This document shows, one piece after another, positions 7,751 to 14,448 of a stretch of DNA of 18,922 nucleotides. The position numbers were made by a program, and so were the translations under genes. The notes under the pieces are model-generated. The model was not told where the DNA came from, made no database searches, and worked only from the letters and a program-made list of their open reading frames with translations. Position 1 is the stretch's first letter. Every line of letters starts with the position of its first letter. The DNA is from RYN-433 sp036558265 (GTDB lineage: Bacteria > Planctomycetota > Phycisphaerae > Tepidisphaerales > Tepidisphaeraceae): positions 1 through 18,922 of the forward strand of contig DATBFY010000752.1 in NCBI GenBank assembly GCA_036558265.1. Reading direction: 5' to 3'.

Positions 7751-8623
7751 ATGGATCAGATCCTGCACCTGCTTCACAGCCTGATGGTCGCGCCGTGGTT
7801 CTGGGCGGTCGTGGCGGTGGGCGGTTTCTTCCTGCTGCTGTTCGTCACGTCGGTGCTGGAGCGGCGGTACACCTGCCCGTACGTCCCGGTGCGCGTCGCG
7901 GGCGCCGCAGCGGCGCCGCTGCGCGCGGGTGAGCCCCCGCCCACGCTCGACTACGCCGACGCCACGCCCGACGCGTCGGAACTCCCGGAGTACGTGCGGA
8001 TCATGAGCGACGACGCGCACGCGTCGGGGTTCCTGTTCGACCGGCTCGTCGCGCACGTCAAGGCGCCTCAGGTGCGGATCCTGGCGACGGTGTGGTATTC
8101 ACCCGATCGACGGACGGTGCTGCTGTCAGGGGCGGGGACGGTGGCGAGGGCGCCCGCCTTCCAGACGTGGCTGTTCACGCCGCTCAAGGACGGTCGATTC
8201 CTCGTGACGACCGACAACAACGACGAAGGGGACCGCTCGGGGCTGTACCGGATGAAGCGCGTGATCCGCATGCGGTTTGACAAACTTCTGGCCGTCCACG
8301 ACGCGCAGATCGAGAAGTTCGGCCCGCAGGTGACGTCGTTCGAGGAATCGTCCGCATTGGATGCACTGCTGGCGATCTACCAGCGGCGGGCCGATCGCCT
8401 GGTCGCGCGGGGATCGGCCCGGTACACGAGCGAGGACCGCCTCTATTGGCACTACACGGGTTGGGGCGGCCTGCGGAACTGCCTGGGGTTCTTCGTGCAA
8501 CTGGCGCAGACGGTGCCGCAGGCGGTGCGCGTCCAGCGCCCGCCGATCGGCTCGCACCATTGGGTTTCGCTAGGCCAGACCGTCTACGCGCGATACGCCG
8601 GCAGCGCGCCGGTGGACTCGTGA
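7751..8623 (+). CDS. Membrane-anchored protein of unknown function
   Basis: This 290-residue protein has one N-terminal membrane segment (residues ~14-35, PWFWAVVAVGGFFLLLFVTS) followed by ERR. It is therefore probably a signal-anchor protein; which side the C-terminal ~250-residue domain lies on is not decided by sequence. That domain mixes predicted strands and helices (VRILATVWYSPDRRTVLLSG; FQTWLFTPLKDGRFLVTTDN; YWHYTGWGGLRNCLGFF). I recognise no catalytic motif or family. AGGA lies 3 nt before the ATG (GGTGAGGACTC), a short spacing. It is transcribed alone: the divergent isomerase gene lies behind the RTX remnant, and the Rrf2 regulator converges on it with a 28-bp gap. The start is well placed because the hydrophobic anchor follows it directly. 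Confidence 0.75.
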   Translation: MDQILHLLHSLMVAPWFWAVVAVGGFFLLLFVTSVLERRYTCPYVPVRVAGAAAAPLRAGEPPPTLDYADATPDASELPEYVRIMSDDAHASGFLFDRLVAHVKAPQVRILATVWYSPDRRTVLLSGAGTVARAPAFQTWLFTPLKDGRFLVTTDNNDEGDRSGLYRMKRVIRMRFDKLLAVHDAQIEKFGPQVTSFEESSALDALLAIYQRRADRLVARGSARYTSEDRLYWHYTGWGGLRNCLGFFVQLAQTVPQAVRVQRPPIGSHHWVSLGQTVYARYAGSAPVDS

Positions 8624-8651
8624 ATCAGCCGCGAAGGGCGCCGTCGTCGCA

Positions 8652-9086
8652 TTACTTTACCGGTGGAAACCCGCACAGCGGCACGCTGGGGTTGGGGTCG
8701 GCGAGCAGTTCGGCGAGCGTCGACTGCCGGAAGGCCTCTTCCACGGTCCGCATGGCATCGTCCAGGCGCTTGTGCAGCGGGCAAAGCCGCACGCCGTGCG
8801 CCGCCAGGCCCAGCGGGCAGGTGTGGATGCGCTGGAGCGGATCGACGGATTCGACGACGTCGAAGACGGAGATTTCCGCAGGTGATCGCACCAGCGCGAA
8901 GCCGCCGCCCAGACCTCGCTGGGAACTGACCAGGCCGGCGCGGACCAGCGCCTGCATTACCTTCGAGAGGTAGCCGGGGGGCACCTTGGTCAGCTCGGCA
9001 AGGCGATGGGTGATCAGCGGTACGCCCGGGTGCATCGCCAGCGCGCAAACGGCGCGCAGGGCGTATTCCGCAGTCTGTGAGATCAT
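8652..9086 (-). CDS. Rrf2-family transcriptional regulator
   Basis: This 144-residue protein has the Rrf2/IscR layout. The N-terminal winged helix opens MISQTAEYALRAVCALA and has the recognition region VPPGYLSKVMQALVRAGLV (35-53) and the wing SQRGLGGGFAL (55-65). A helix and a cysteine region follow: C90-P-L, then C102-P-L-H105. IscR binds [2Fe-2S] through three Cys and a His two residues beyond the third. Here the outer Cys and the C-x2-H ending are kept, but the middle Cys is missing (position 96 is Ala). C14 and C138 are extra. It could sense Fe-S status, NO or redox state with a non-standard ligand set, or have lost the cluster. The start is the ATG at 9086, where Rrf2 homology begins. 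A promoter and an inverted repeat upstream suggest autoregulation. Confidence 0.9.
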   Translation of the reverse strand: MISQTAEYALRAVCALAMHPGVPLITHRLAELTKVPPGYLSKVMQALVRAGLVSSQRGLGGGFALVRSPAEISVFDVVESVDPLQRIHTCPLGLAAHGVRLCPLHKRLDDAMRTVEEAFRQSTLAELLADPNPSVPLCGFPPVK

Positions 9087-9111
9087 GGTCGAACACCGGC
9101 TTGGCAAAATC

Positions 9112-9125
9112 GGATCTGGACATCC
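9112..9125. promoter_or_regulatory. Candidate operator (inverted repeat) in the Rrf2 leader
   Basis: GGATCTGGACATCC is an imperfect 14-bp palindrome with arms GGAT / ATCC around six bases; two of these six bases also keep the symmetry. It lies 3 nt beyond the -10 box of the Rrf2 gene, covering the expected start point, the usual place for an autorepressor site. Binding by this regulator is inference. Confidence 0.35.
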
Positions 9126-9128
9126 ACA

Positions 9129-9156
9129 ATTCTATCCGAAATCCCGTCATGGCCAA
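9129..9156 (-). promoter_or_regulatory. Candidate promoter of the Rrf2 regulator
   Basis: On the minus strand TTGGCC (9151-9156, four of six) is followed after 16 bp by TAGAAT (9129-9134, five of six). Initiation near 9122 would give a 36-nt leader to the ATG at 9086 and would fall inside the inverted repeat at 9112-9125. Confidence 0.45.
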
Positions 9157-9218
9157 TGTCCGGCATCCGAATGCGATGCGCGCCAGGATGCGCGCGGCAC
9201 CCCGTGCGCGTTTGGGAC

Positions 9219-9227
9219 TGCTACAAT
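9219..9227 (+). promoter_or_regulatory. Extended -10 promoter of the GroES-like gene, probably leaderless
   Basis: TGCTACAAT is an extended -10 element (TGn plus TACAAT, five of six to TATAAT). No -35 is seen, which extended -10 promoters tolerate. The box ends 9 nt before the ATG at 9237, so initiation would be at or within ~3 nt of the start codon. No Shine-Dalgarno is present. Confidence 0.5.
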
Positions 9228-9236
9228 TGTCGGACT

Positions 9237-9614
9237 ATGTCCACCAAACCCGGCGGCAAGCGCCGCACCGAGTACGACGTCATCGAACCCATCGGCAAAC
9301 GCGTCGTCGTCCGCAAGGACGAGAACAAGCGCGAGACCCGAACCGGGATCGTCCTGCCCGACAGTCACGAGATCCCGGTCATCACCGGACGCGTGATCGC
9401 CGTAAGCAAACAGATCGAGAACGACGACGACCAGACGATCCGCCAGTACGACAAGGTGCTCTTCGACCCGCGCGAGGCCATCCCCGTCGAGCTCGAACAT
9501 GACAATAAGTTGTTCGTGGTCCACCTCGACCGCGTGCTGGCCATTTTTCGCCGGTCGGACCAGGTCGCGCCGTCGAGCAAGTCGAAACGGGACGACACCG
9601 AGGATTCGGAATAA
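9237..9614 (+). CDS. Divergent GroES-like co-chaperonin (Cpn10 family)
   Basis: This 125-residue protein carries a GroES fold. IEPIGKRVVVRKDE (16-29) matches the first strands; TRTGIVLPDS (35-44) matches the mobile loop that docks on GroEL, including the hydrophobic IVL; GRVIAVS (51-57), YDKVLFDP (71-78) and HLDRVLAIF (96-104) complete the barrel. It differs from classical ~95-residue GroES by an N-terminal extension of about 12 residues and a charged C-terminal tail of ~20 residues (SSKSKRDDTEDSE). No groL gene adjoins it, so it is probably an extra copy rather than the main groES; planctomycetes often carry several. The earlier in-frame ATG at 9156 was rejected because homology begins after 9237 and the -10 box lies between the two. 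The receiver-like gene starts 33 bp downstream, likely co-transcribed. Confidence 0.82.
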   Translation: MSTKPGGKRRTEYDVIEPIGKRVVVRKDENKRETRTGIVLPDSHEIPVITGRVIAVSKQIENDDDQTIRQYDKVLFDPREAIPVELEHDNKLFVVHLDRVLAIFRRSDQVAPSSKSKRDDTEDSE

Positions 9615-9647
9615 CGCTCCTGGCACACACCTTGCCTAACATTCGCC

Positions 9648-10076
9648 ATGGCAAAGAACGTGAAGATCGCGCTGGTCGGGCATTGTGGCCCGGACAGCTC
9701 CTACCTGCGGATGGTCTGCAACCAGGCCGCCAAGGGCGCCCAGATCCTGATGGCCGACGATGACGCCGAGCTTCAGGAGGTGCTGGCCCAGGGTCCGGAC
9801 CTCCTGCTGTTCAACCGCGAGCTGGGTTACGGCTTTACGCACACGGGCGGCGCCGAGGTGATCAGGAACCTGCGCGCGCTCAACCCGGGTCTGCGGATGA
9901 TGCTGGTGAGCAATTACGCCGACGCCCAGGCCGCCGCGGTCGCCAACGGCGCCCTACCGGGGTTCGGCAAGCGCGAGATCGGCTCGCCGCGCGTGATCCA
10001 GGTGCTCAAGGCGGCACTGGAAGCGCCTGCGGCGACGTCGCCGGTCAATCCGGCGTCCTCCGAAGTGATCCCATAA
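9648..10076 (+). CDS. Degenerate receiver-like (pseudo-receiver) protein
   Basis: This 142-residue protein follows the CheY fold: first strand VKIALVG (5-11), third strand DLLLFNREL (51-59), fourth strand RMMLVSNYAD (83-92) and a lysine in GFGKREIG (105-112). Ser88 and Lys108 sit where the switch Thr/Ser and conserved Lys occur. The phosphoacceptor Asp is replaced by Asn56, and the acidic pair after the first strand is absent (GHCGPD). Phosphorylation is therefore unlikely; it may be a constitutive protein-interaction module or sense another signal. I assign it by fold pattern, not by a named family. The C-terminal ~20 residues are Ala/Pro/Ser-rich and probably disordered. No Shine-Dalgarno precedes the ATG. 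It lies 33 bp after the GroES-like gene on the same strand, so an operon is likely. Confidence 0.65.
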   Translation: MAKNVKIALVGHCGPDSSYLRMVCNQAAKGAQILMADDDAELQEVLAQGPDLLLFNRELGYGFTHTGGAEVIRNLRALNPGLRMMLVSNYADAQAAAVANGALPGFGKREIGSPRVIQVLKAALEAPAATSPVNPASSEVIP

Positions 10077-10148
10077 GGCAGGGGCGCTTTCCGATACACA
10101 TCCTGCTCCGCCGCTTGCGGTTTCGCACCTTCCATTACGCGCGGCGCG

Positions 10149-10176
10149 TTACCAACGCGCGCGCAACCGGTACAAT
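10149..10176 (+). promoter_or_regulatory. Candidate promoter of the FAD-dependent oxidoreductase
   Basis: TTACCA (10149-10154, four of six to TTGACA) and TACAAT (10171-10176, five of six to TATAAT) are separated by 16 bp. Initiation near 10183 leaves a leader of ~23 nt that includes GAGGAG at 10195-10200. This is the clearest conventional promoter plus ribosome-binding site in the window. Confidence 0.5.
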
Positions 10177-10205
10177 TTCGCGCAACTCACGCACGAGGAG
10201 ACCTC

Positions 10206-11837
10206 ATGAAGCACCGCCGGCGTTTGCCCGGAATCTGTCTTGCCCTGGCCAGCCTGTTCATTGCCGGCGCTGCCCGCGCCGCCGAAAACGTCAAGGTGGA
10301 CGTCTGCGTCTACGGCGGCACCAGCGCCGGCGTGATCGCCGCCGCCGCCGTCGCTAAGGAGGGCAAGAGCGTCATCCTCGTCGAGCAAAGCCGGCACCTC
10401 GGCGGCCTCTCCTCGGGCGGTCTGGGCAAGACGGACTTCGGCAACAAGGCCGTCATCGGCGGGATGTCGCGGCAGTTTTACAAGCGACTCGGCCAGCACT
10501 ACGGCAAGGACGAGGTCTGGACCTTCGAGCCCAGCGCCGCCGAAAAACTCTTCAACGACATCTGCGCCGAAAATCACGTCCGCGTGCTGCTCGACCATCG
10601 CCTGGCATCGGTCGAGAAGCAGGGGACTCGCATCACGCGGATCGTCCTCGATCACGCCCCCGCCGACGCCTACAACGCACCCGGCCCTGTCACCGAGCCC
10701 GCCGCCGTCACCGTCCAGGCCGCCGTCTTCATCGACTGCGGCTACGAGGGCGACCTGATGGCAAAGGCCGGTGTCAAGTACGCCGTCGGCCGCGAGTCCG
10801 TCGCCCAGTACGGCGAATCGCTCAACGGCATCCGCGCCGTGACACCCCAGCATCAGTTCAAGGTCAAGGTCGATCCGTACAACAAGCCCGGCGACCCCTC
10901 GAGCGGGTTGATCCCGCTGATCCAAAGCGGCGACGGCGGAAAGCCCGGCGACGGCGACCACCGCGTTCAGGCCTACAACTTCCGCATCTGCGTGACCAAC
11001 GTGCAGGCCGACCAGGCCTCGTTCACGCCGCCCCCCAACTACGACCCGAAGACCTACGAACTGCTCGCCCGCCTGGTCGAAGCCATGCCCGAGAAGACCA
11101 TCCGCCTGGGCGCGTTCATGAACGTCGACATCATGTCTGACGGCCATAAGACCGACATCAACAACAACGGCCCGGTCTCGACCGACTACATCGGCATGAG
11201 CTACGACTACCCCGACGCCGATTACGCCACCCGCGCGAAGATCTGGCACGACCACCGCGACTACGCCCAGGGCTTCTTCTACTTCCTTTCCACCAGCGAC
11301 CGCCTGCCCGAGAAGTTGCGCGCCGAGCTCAATAAGTGGGGCATCGCGAAGGACGAGTTCCGCGACACCGGCGGCTGGCCTCACCAGATGTACGTCCGCG
11401 AGGCCCGGCGGATGATCGGCCGCCACGTCGTCACCCAGGCCGATTGCGAGCACAAGGTCGTCGCCGACGATTCGGTCGGCATGGGCGCTTACAACATGGA
11501 CAGCCACAACTGCCAGCGCTTCGTCAAGGACGGCGCCGCCATCAACGAGGGCGACGTACAGGTCGGCCCCAAAGGCCCGTATCCCGTCGGCTACCAGTCC
11601 ATCACCCCCAGAGAGGACGAGTGCGATAACCTGATCGTCCCCGTCTGCCTGTCGGCGACCCACATCGCCTACGGCAGCATCCGCATGGAGCCGGTCTTCA
11701 TGGCCTTGGGCGAATCCAGCGCCTACGCCGCCTGCATGGCCGTGGATGCCAAGGCGCCCGTGCAGCAGATCGATTATGCCAGGCTCCGCGAGCGGCTGCT
11801 CAAGGCGGGCCAGGTACTGGAGTTCAAGAAGAAGTGA
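10206..11837 (+). CDS. Exported FAD-dependent oxidoreductase (FAD_oxidored family)
   Basis: This 543-residue protein starts with a signal peptide (RRR, a hydrophobic core, then AGAARA with probable cleavage after residue 25). An FAD-binding Rossmann fold follows: VDVCVYGGTSAGVIAA (31-46) with dinucleotide loop GGTSAG (37-42), E60 at the end of the second strand for the FAD ribose, and HLGGLSSGGLGKTD (64-77). The C-terminal FAD region NLIVPVCLSATHIAY plus GSIRMEPVFMALGESSAYAA (475-509) is typical of PF12831. Homologues are often annotated as putative xanthan lyase/FAD-dependent oxidoreductase and are abundant in planctomycetes and Bacteroidetes, but their substrates are mostly unknown. Export suggests a periplasmic oxidation, perhaps of sugars. 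GAGGAG lies 5 nt before the ATG. Its last 14 bp overlap the convergent zinc-ribbon gene. Confidence 0.9.
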   Translation: MKHRRRLPGICLALASLFIAGAARAAENVKVDVCVYGGTSAGVIAAAAVAKEGKSVILVEQSRHLGGLSSGGLGKTDFGNKAVIGGMSRQFYKRLGQHYGKDEVWTFEPSAAEKLFNDICAENHVRVLLDHRLASVEKQGTRITRIVLDHAPADAYNAPGPVTEPAAVTVQAAVFIDCGYEGDLMAKAGVKYAVGRESVAQYGESLNGIRAVTPQHQFKVKVDPYNKPGDPSSGLIPLIQSGDGGKPGDGDHRVQAYNFRICVTNVQADQASFTPPPNYDPKTYELLARLVEAMPEKTIRLGAFMNVDIMSDGHKTDINNNGPVSTDYIGMSYDYPDADYATRAKIWHDHRDYAQGFFYFLSTSDRLPEKLRAELNKWGIAKDEFRDTGGWPHQMYVREARRMIGRHVVTQADCEHKVVADDSVGMGAYNMDSHNCQRFVKDGAAINEGDVQVGPKGPYPVGYQSITPREDECDNLIVPVCLSATHIAYGSIRMEPVFMALGESSAYAACMAVDAKAPVQQIDYARLRERLLKAGQVLEFKKK

Positions 11838-12663
11838 GATTCGTCGCGTGGTCAACGCCTGCCGGTTCTCCCCGCGCCTCGGCTTCCCGCGCCGCCGCAT
11901 GCACGATCTCGTACATCCGCCCGAGCAGCATGAGCGTGAGATACAACGCCGCGGAGAGCACCAACGGTAAAACCGAATAGACGATTACGAAGACTTCCGG
12001 AAGTCGCCCGTAACTCAGCAGGAATGGGACCATGTTGAGCAGGGGCACGATCGAAAGCAGACAACCGAATGTCCACGCTTGCTTCTCCAGCGACCGCACC
12101 CCCGCCCGCTTGGCGAGCTGCGCCACGGTGATCAGCGTCAGAAACGTCACCACCGCGTGGAGCAGGAAAAACGCAGACGCCATGAGCAGGAAGCGCCGTT
12201 CTGGCGGCCAAGCGCTCAGATCTCGGCCGAACATCCAGAGGTAAACCAGGTCTCCCAGCATGAGCAACGCCAGCAGCACGGCGGTCAATTTCAGTCCGCG
12301 GCTTAGCGTGCCGTGCTCATCGGGTCTGTACGGATCGGGCGCCGCCAATCGGAAGCACGCGACCGCAGCAACGATCGCCGTCAGTCCGTTCACCGCCTCC
12401 AGCACGTGATTCACCACTTCGTCCCCCACCCGGTAATAGGTCCTGCCGAAATTCAATAAGAACAACGTGACCAGCCACGGCAGGTTCGCCGCTTGGCCGC
12501 GCAGCCATTTCGGATCGGCGTGCGACAGGCCGAACGTGAACGTCCGCGAGATCGGCTGACCACACTCCGGGCAATTCGCCTCGGGCGCCAATCCCTTCAG
12601 GTTGTACCCGCAGATGGCGCAGGGAAGGTCGGTGTCGACAGGCGTGGTGGTTAAGGACGACAT
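11824..12663 (-). CDS. Zinc-ribbon multi-pass membrane protein
   Basis: This 279-residue protein begins with a four-Cys zinc ribbon, C15-A-I-C18-GYNLKGL and C31-P-E-C34-G, followed by about six hydrophobic segments (~61-75, 86-105, 125-144, 158-182, 197-216, 224-248) and an Ala/Glu-rich tail. The CxxCGYxLxGL...CPECG head followed by membrane helices is a recurrent planctomycete arrangement of unknown function. The Cys cluster probably binds Zn or another metal on the cytoplasmic side. The start is the ATG at 12663, directly before the ribbon. There is no Shine-Dalgarno; a weak -10-like TACGAT ends 8 nt upstream. It is divergent from the DUF5131 gene across 77 bp and converges on the FAD oxidoreductase with a 14-bp overlap of the coding ends. 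Confidence 0.82.
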   Translation of the reverse strand: MSSLTTTPVDTDLPCAICGYNLKGLAPEANCPECGQPISRTFTFGLSHADPKWLRGQAANLPWLVTLFLLNFGRTYYRVGDEVVNHVLEAVNGLTAIVAAVACFRLAAPDPYRPDEHGTLSRGLKLTAVLLALLMLGDLVYLWMFGRDLSAWPPERRFLLMASAFFLLHAVVTFLTLITVAQLAKRAGVRSLEKQAWTFGCLLSIVPLLNMVPFLLSYGRLPEVFVIVYSVLPLVLSAALYLTLMLLGRMYEIVHAAAREAEARGEPAGVDHATNLTSS

Positions 12664-12693
12664 GCTGGCATCGTAATGTGATTCCCATTCTCG

Positions 12694-12722
12694 TTGCGAG
12701 GTTTACGTTGGTTAGGTATATT
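12694..12722 (+). promoter_or_regulatory. Candidate promoter of the DUF5131-TcmP pair
   Basis: TTGCGA (12694-12699, four of six) and TATATT (12717-12722, five of six) are 17 bp apart, the ideal spacing. Initiation near 12729 would leave a ~12-nt leader containing GGTGGA at 12730-12735, a weak Shine-Dalgarno before the ATG at 12741. Confidence 0.5.
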
Positions 12723-12740
12723 TTCGCATGGTGGATAGAT

Positions 12741-13580
12741 ATGGCCCTCGGCTCGGCAATTGAGTGGACGGACGCCACGTGGAACCCGGTGCGGGGATGC
12801 ACGAAGATCAGCTCCGGCTGTGCGCACTGCTACGCCGAGACGTTCGCCGAACGATTTCGCGGGGTCCCCGGTCACCCCTACGAGCAAGGATTCGACCTGC
12901 GGCTCGTGCCGGAGAAACTGGCCGAACCATTGAAGTGGGCGAAGCCCAGCATGATCTTCGTCAACTCGATGAGCGACCTCTTCCACGAGGACGTTCCCGA
13001 CGAGTACGTCGTCGCCGTCGCACGTGTCATGCAGCGGGCCGACTGGCACCATTATCAGGTGCTGACGAAGCGATCGGCCCGAATGCGCGACCTGCTCCAG
13101 ACGAAATTGCGCTTCGCCGCGAAATGTCGCCACATCTGGTGGGGCGTCAGCGTCGAGAATCGAAAGCAGGGCCTTCCACGTATTGGAGATCTGCGAATGG
13201 CGCCCGCGGCCGTGCGCTTCCTTTCAATCGAGCCCCTGTTGGAACATCTCGGTGAAATCAATCTGAACGGGATTCATTGGGTCATCGTCGGCGGCGAAAG
13301 CGGCGCGGGCGCCAGGACAATGCGGCGTGAGTGGGTCATCGCGTTACGCGACCAATGCCGTGACGCCAGAGTTCCCTTCTTCTTCAAACAATGGGGTGGG
13401 GTGCGCAAGGGTGAAGCGGGGCGTGAACTCGACGGTAAGACTTATGATGCGTTTCCCCAACTCGAACACCGGTGCGTTCCCTCTGCAACCGCGCGTCAAG
13501 CGATGGTCGCGCAAGTGGCGGCGCTAATCAGCAAGGGGGCACTTCATGTTCGAACGGTTCGATGTGCGCGGGCTGGTTAG
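12741..13580 (+). CDS. Three-Cys-motif protein (phage Gp37/Gp68 family, DUF5131)
   Basis: This 279-residue protein matches the PF07505 pattern: SAIEWTDATWNPVRGC (5-20), the three-Cys motif C20-x6-C27-x2-C30 (GCTKISSGCAHCYAE), MIFVNSMSDLFHEDVP (71-86), YQVLTKRSARM (105-115), IWWGVSVEN (132-140), RFLSIEPLLE (159-168), WVIVGGESGAGAR (180-192) and FFFKQWGG (213-220). The clustered Cys suggest a [4Fe-4S] centre with distant resemblance to radical-SAM enzymes, but the spacing is not the classical Cx3Cx2C and the reaction is unknown. The family is spread through phages and bacteria and is commonly encoded beside TcmP, as here. I place the start at 12741 because homology begins there; the ATG at 12678 would precede the promoter. 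Codon use looks less GC-biased than the flanks, suggesting transfer. Confidence 0.9.
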   Translation: MALGSAIEWTDATWNPVRGCTKISSGCAHCYAETFAERFRGVPGHPYEQGFDLRLVPEKLAEPLKWAKPSMIFVNSMSDLFHEDVPDEYVVAVARVMQRADWHHYQVLTKRSARMRDLLQTKLRFAAKCRHIWWGVSVENRKQGLPRIGDLRMAPAAVRFLSIEPLLEHLGEINLNGIHWVIVGGESGAGARTMRREWVIALRDQCRDARVPFFFKQWGGVRKGEAGRELDGKTYDAFPQLEHRCVPSATARQAMVAQVAALISKGALHVRTVRCARAG

Positions 13581-13612
13581 TCACGGCGGCTCTGAGCAAA
13601 GGGGAGCCAACC

Positions 13613-14425
13613 ATGTTTGACCTGCAGCCTCCGCGGGACGACGGCTTGCTGACCCCATTGGTAAAGCCTTGGTCTTCTGACAAGCATTATTTCCTGCGGC
13701 GCTACATTGACGCGTTCACGACCGCGATGAAGCGGAAATGGGAACTGCACTACGTCGATCTGTTCGCCGGTGCAGGCATTGAGGACGTGAAAGGGCGTGG
13801 ACTCGATTGGGGCTCACCCTTGATCGCCGCTCAGGCACCACATCAATTTTCTCGGCTGCACGTCAATGAATACGCGGAGGACAGATTCAATGCGCTGGCC
13901 GCCAGACTGGCCAGATTCCAGCAGCCCAGCCGACCGCAGCTTCTCCGCGGCGATGCAAATCAGATTGTCGGACAGATCGTCAAATTGATTCCAGCGAAGA
14001 GCCTCTCTCTTGCGTTCCTCGACCCTTATGGATTGCACCTTCACTATTCGACAGTCCGTCAGCTCGCCGACCGCGCAATCGATTTGATAATCTTTTTCCC
14101 GGATCATATCGACGCCCTGCGAAATTGGCGCGCCTATTACGCGGACAACCCGGAATCTAACCTCGATCTGGTACTCGGCACTGGCGAATGGCGAGAACGC
14201 AAGGCCTCGACACCGCGCGACCGTTGGGTCGACGTTCTACGCCAACTCTACGAGGAACAATTGCGCCGCCTTGGATACATCGAGTTCCATTACGAACGTA
14301 TCTGTCGGCCCGATGGGAGGCACTTGTACCGGCTGATCTTCTGCTCGCGCCACCCGATCGGTGGTCAGATTTGGACGGGAACGTCTTCCAAAAAGCCTGA
14401 CGGTCAGGGGCACTTCCCTTGGTAA
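13613..14425 (+). CDS. tcmP: Three-Cys-motif partner protein TcmP
   Basis: This 270-residue protein follows the DUF5131 gene by 32 bp, with GGGGAG 6 nt before the ATG. It shows the TcmP pattern: an N-terminal helix where the partner family has KTxxxxxYFDA (here SDKHYFLRRYIDAF, 22-35), LHYVDLFAGAGIED (45-58) like a class I methyltransferase SAM-binding loop, and SLAFLDPYGL (132-141), recalling the DPPY motif IV of DNA/RNA methyltransferases. It ends IFCSRHPIGGQIW (242-254) and PDGQGHF, features I associate with the family. A nucleic-acid or protein methyltransferase role is inferred; no target domain is visible. An upstream extension of the frame to 13472 overlaps the DUF5131 gene and was rejected. 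It ends 23 bp from the convergent AAA+ gene. Function with the partner is unknown; a mobile or defence-type accessory role is possible. Confidence 0.85.
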   Translation: MFDLQPPRDDGLLTPLVKPWSSDKHYFLRRYIDAFTTAMKRKWELHYVDLFAGAGIEDVKGRGLDWGSPLIAAQAPHQFSRLHVNEYAEDRFNALAARLARFQQPSRPQLLRGDANQIVGQIVKLIPAKSLSLAFLDPYGLHLHYSTVRQLADRAIDLIIFFPDHIDALRNWRAYYADNPESNLDLVLGTGEWRERKASTPRDRWVDVLRQLYEEQLRRLGYIEFHYERICRPDGRHLYRLIFCSRHPIGGQIWTGTSSKKPDGQGHFPW

Positions 14426-14448
14426 CATTGAACTTTCGCGCGCATCAC

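Noticed and set aside
7573..7932. Plus-strand frame starting at 7573
   Set aside because: Its first half is the antisense of the RTX-like repeat, and its second half overlaps the membrane-anchored protein in another frame. It has no start signal.
10149..11900. 583-codon open frame on the minus strand
   Set aside because: It is antisense to the well-recognised FAD-dependent oxidoreductase, and its translation is a Val/Gly/Asp-rich pseudo-protein.
13472..13612. N-terminal extension of TcmP upstream of 13613
   Set aside because: It overlaps the end of the DUF5131 gene, and the ATG at 13613 has a good Shine-Dalgarno and begins family-like sequence.
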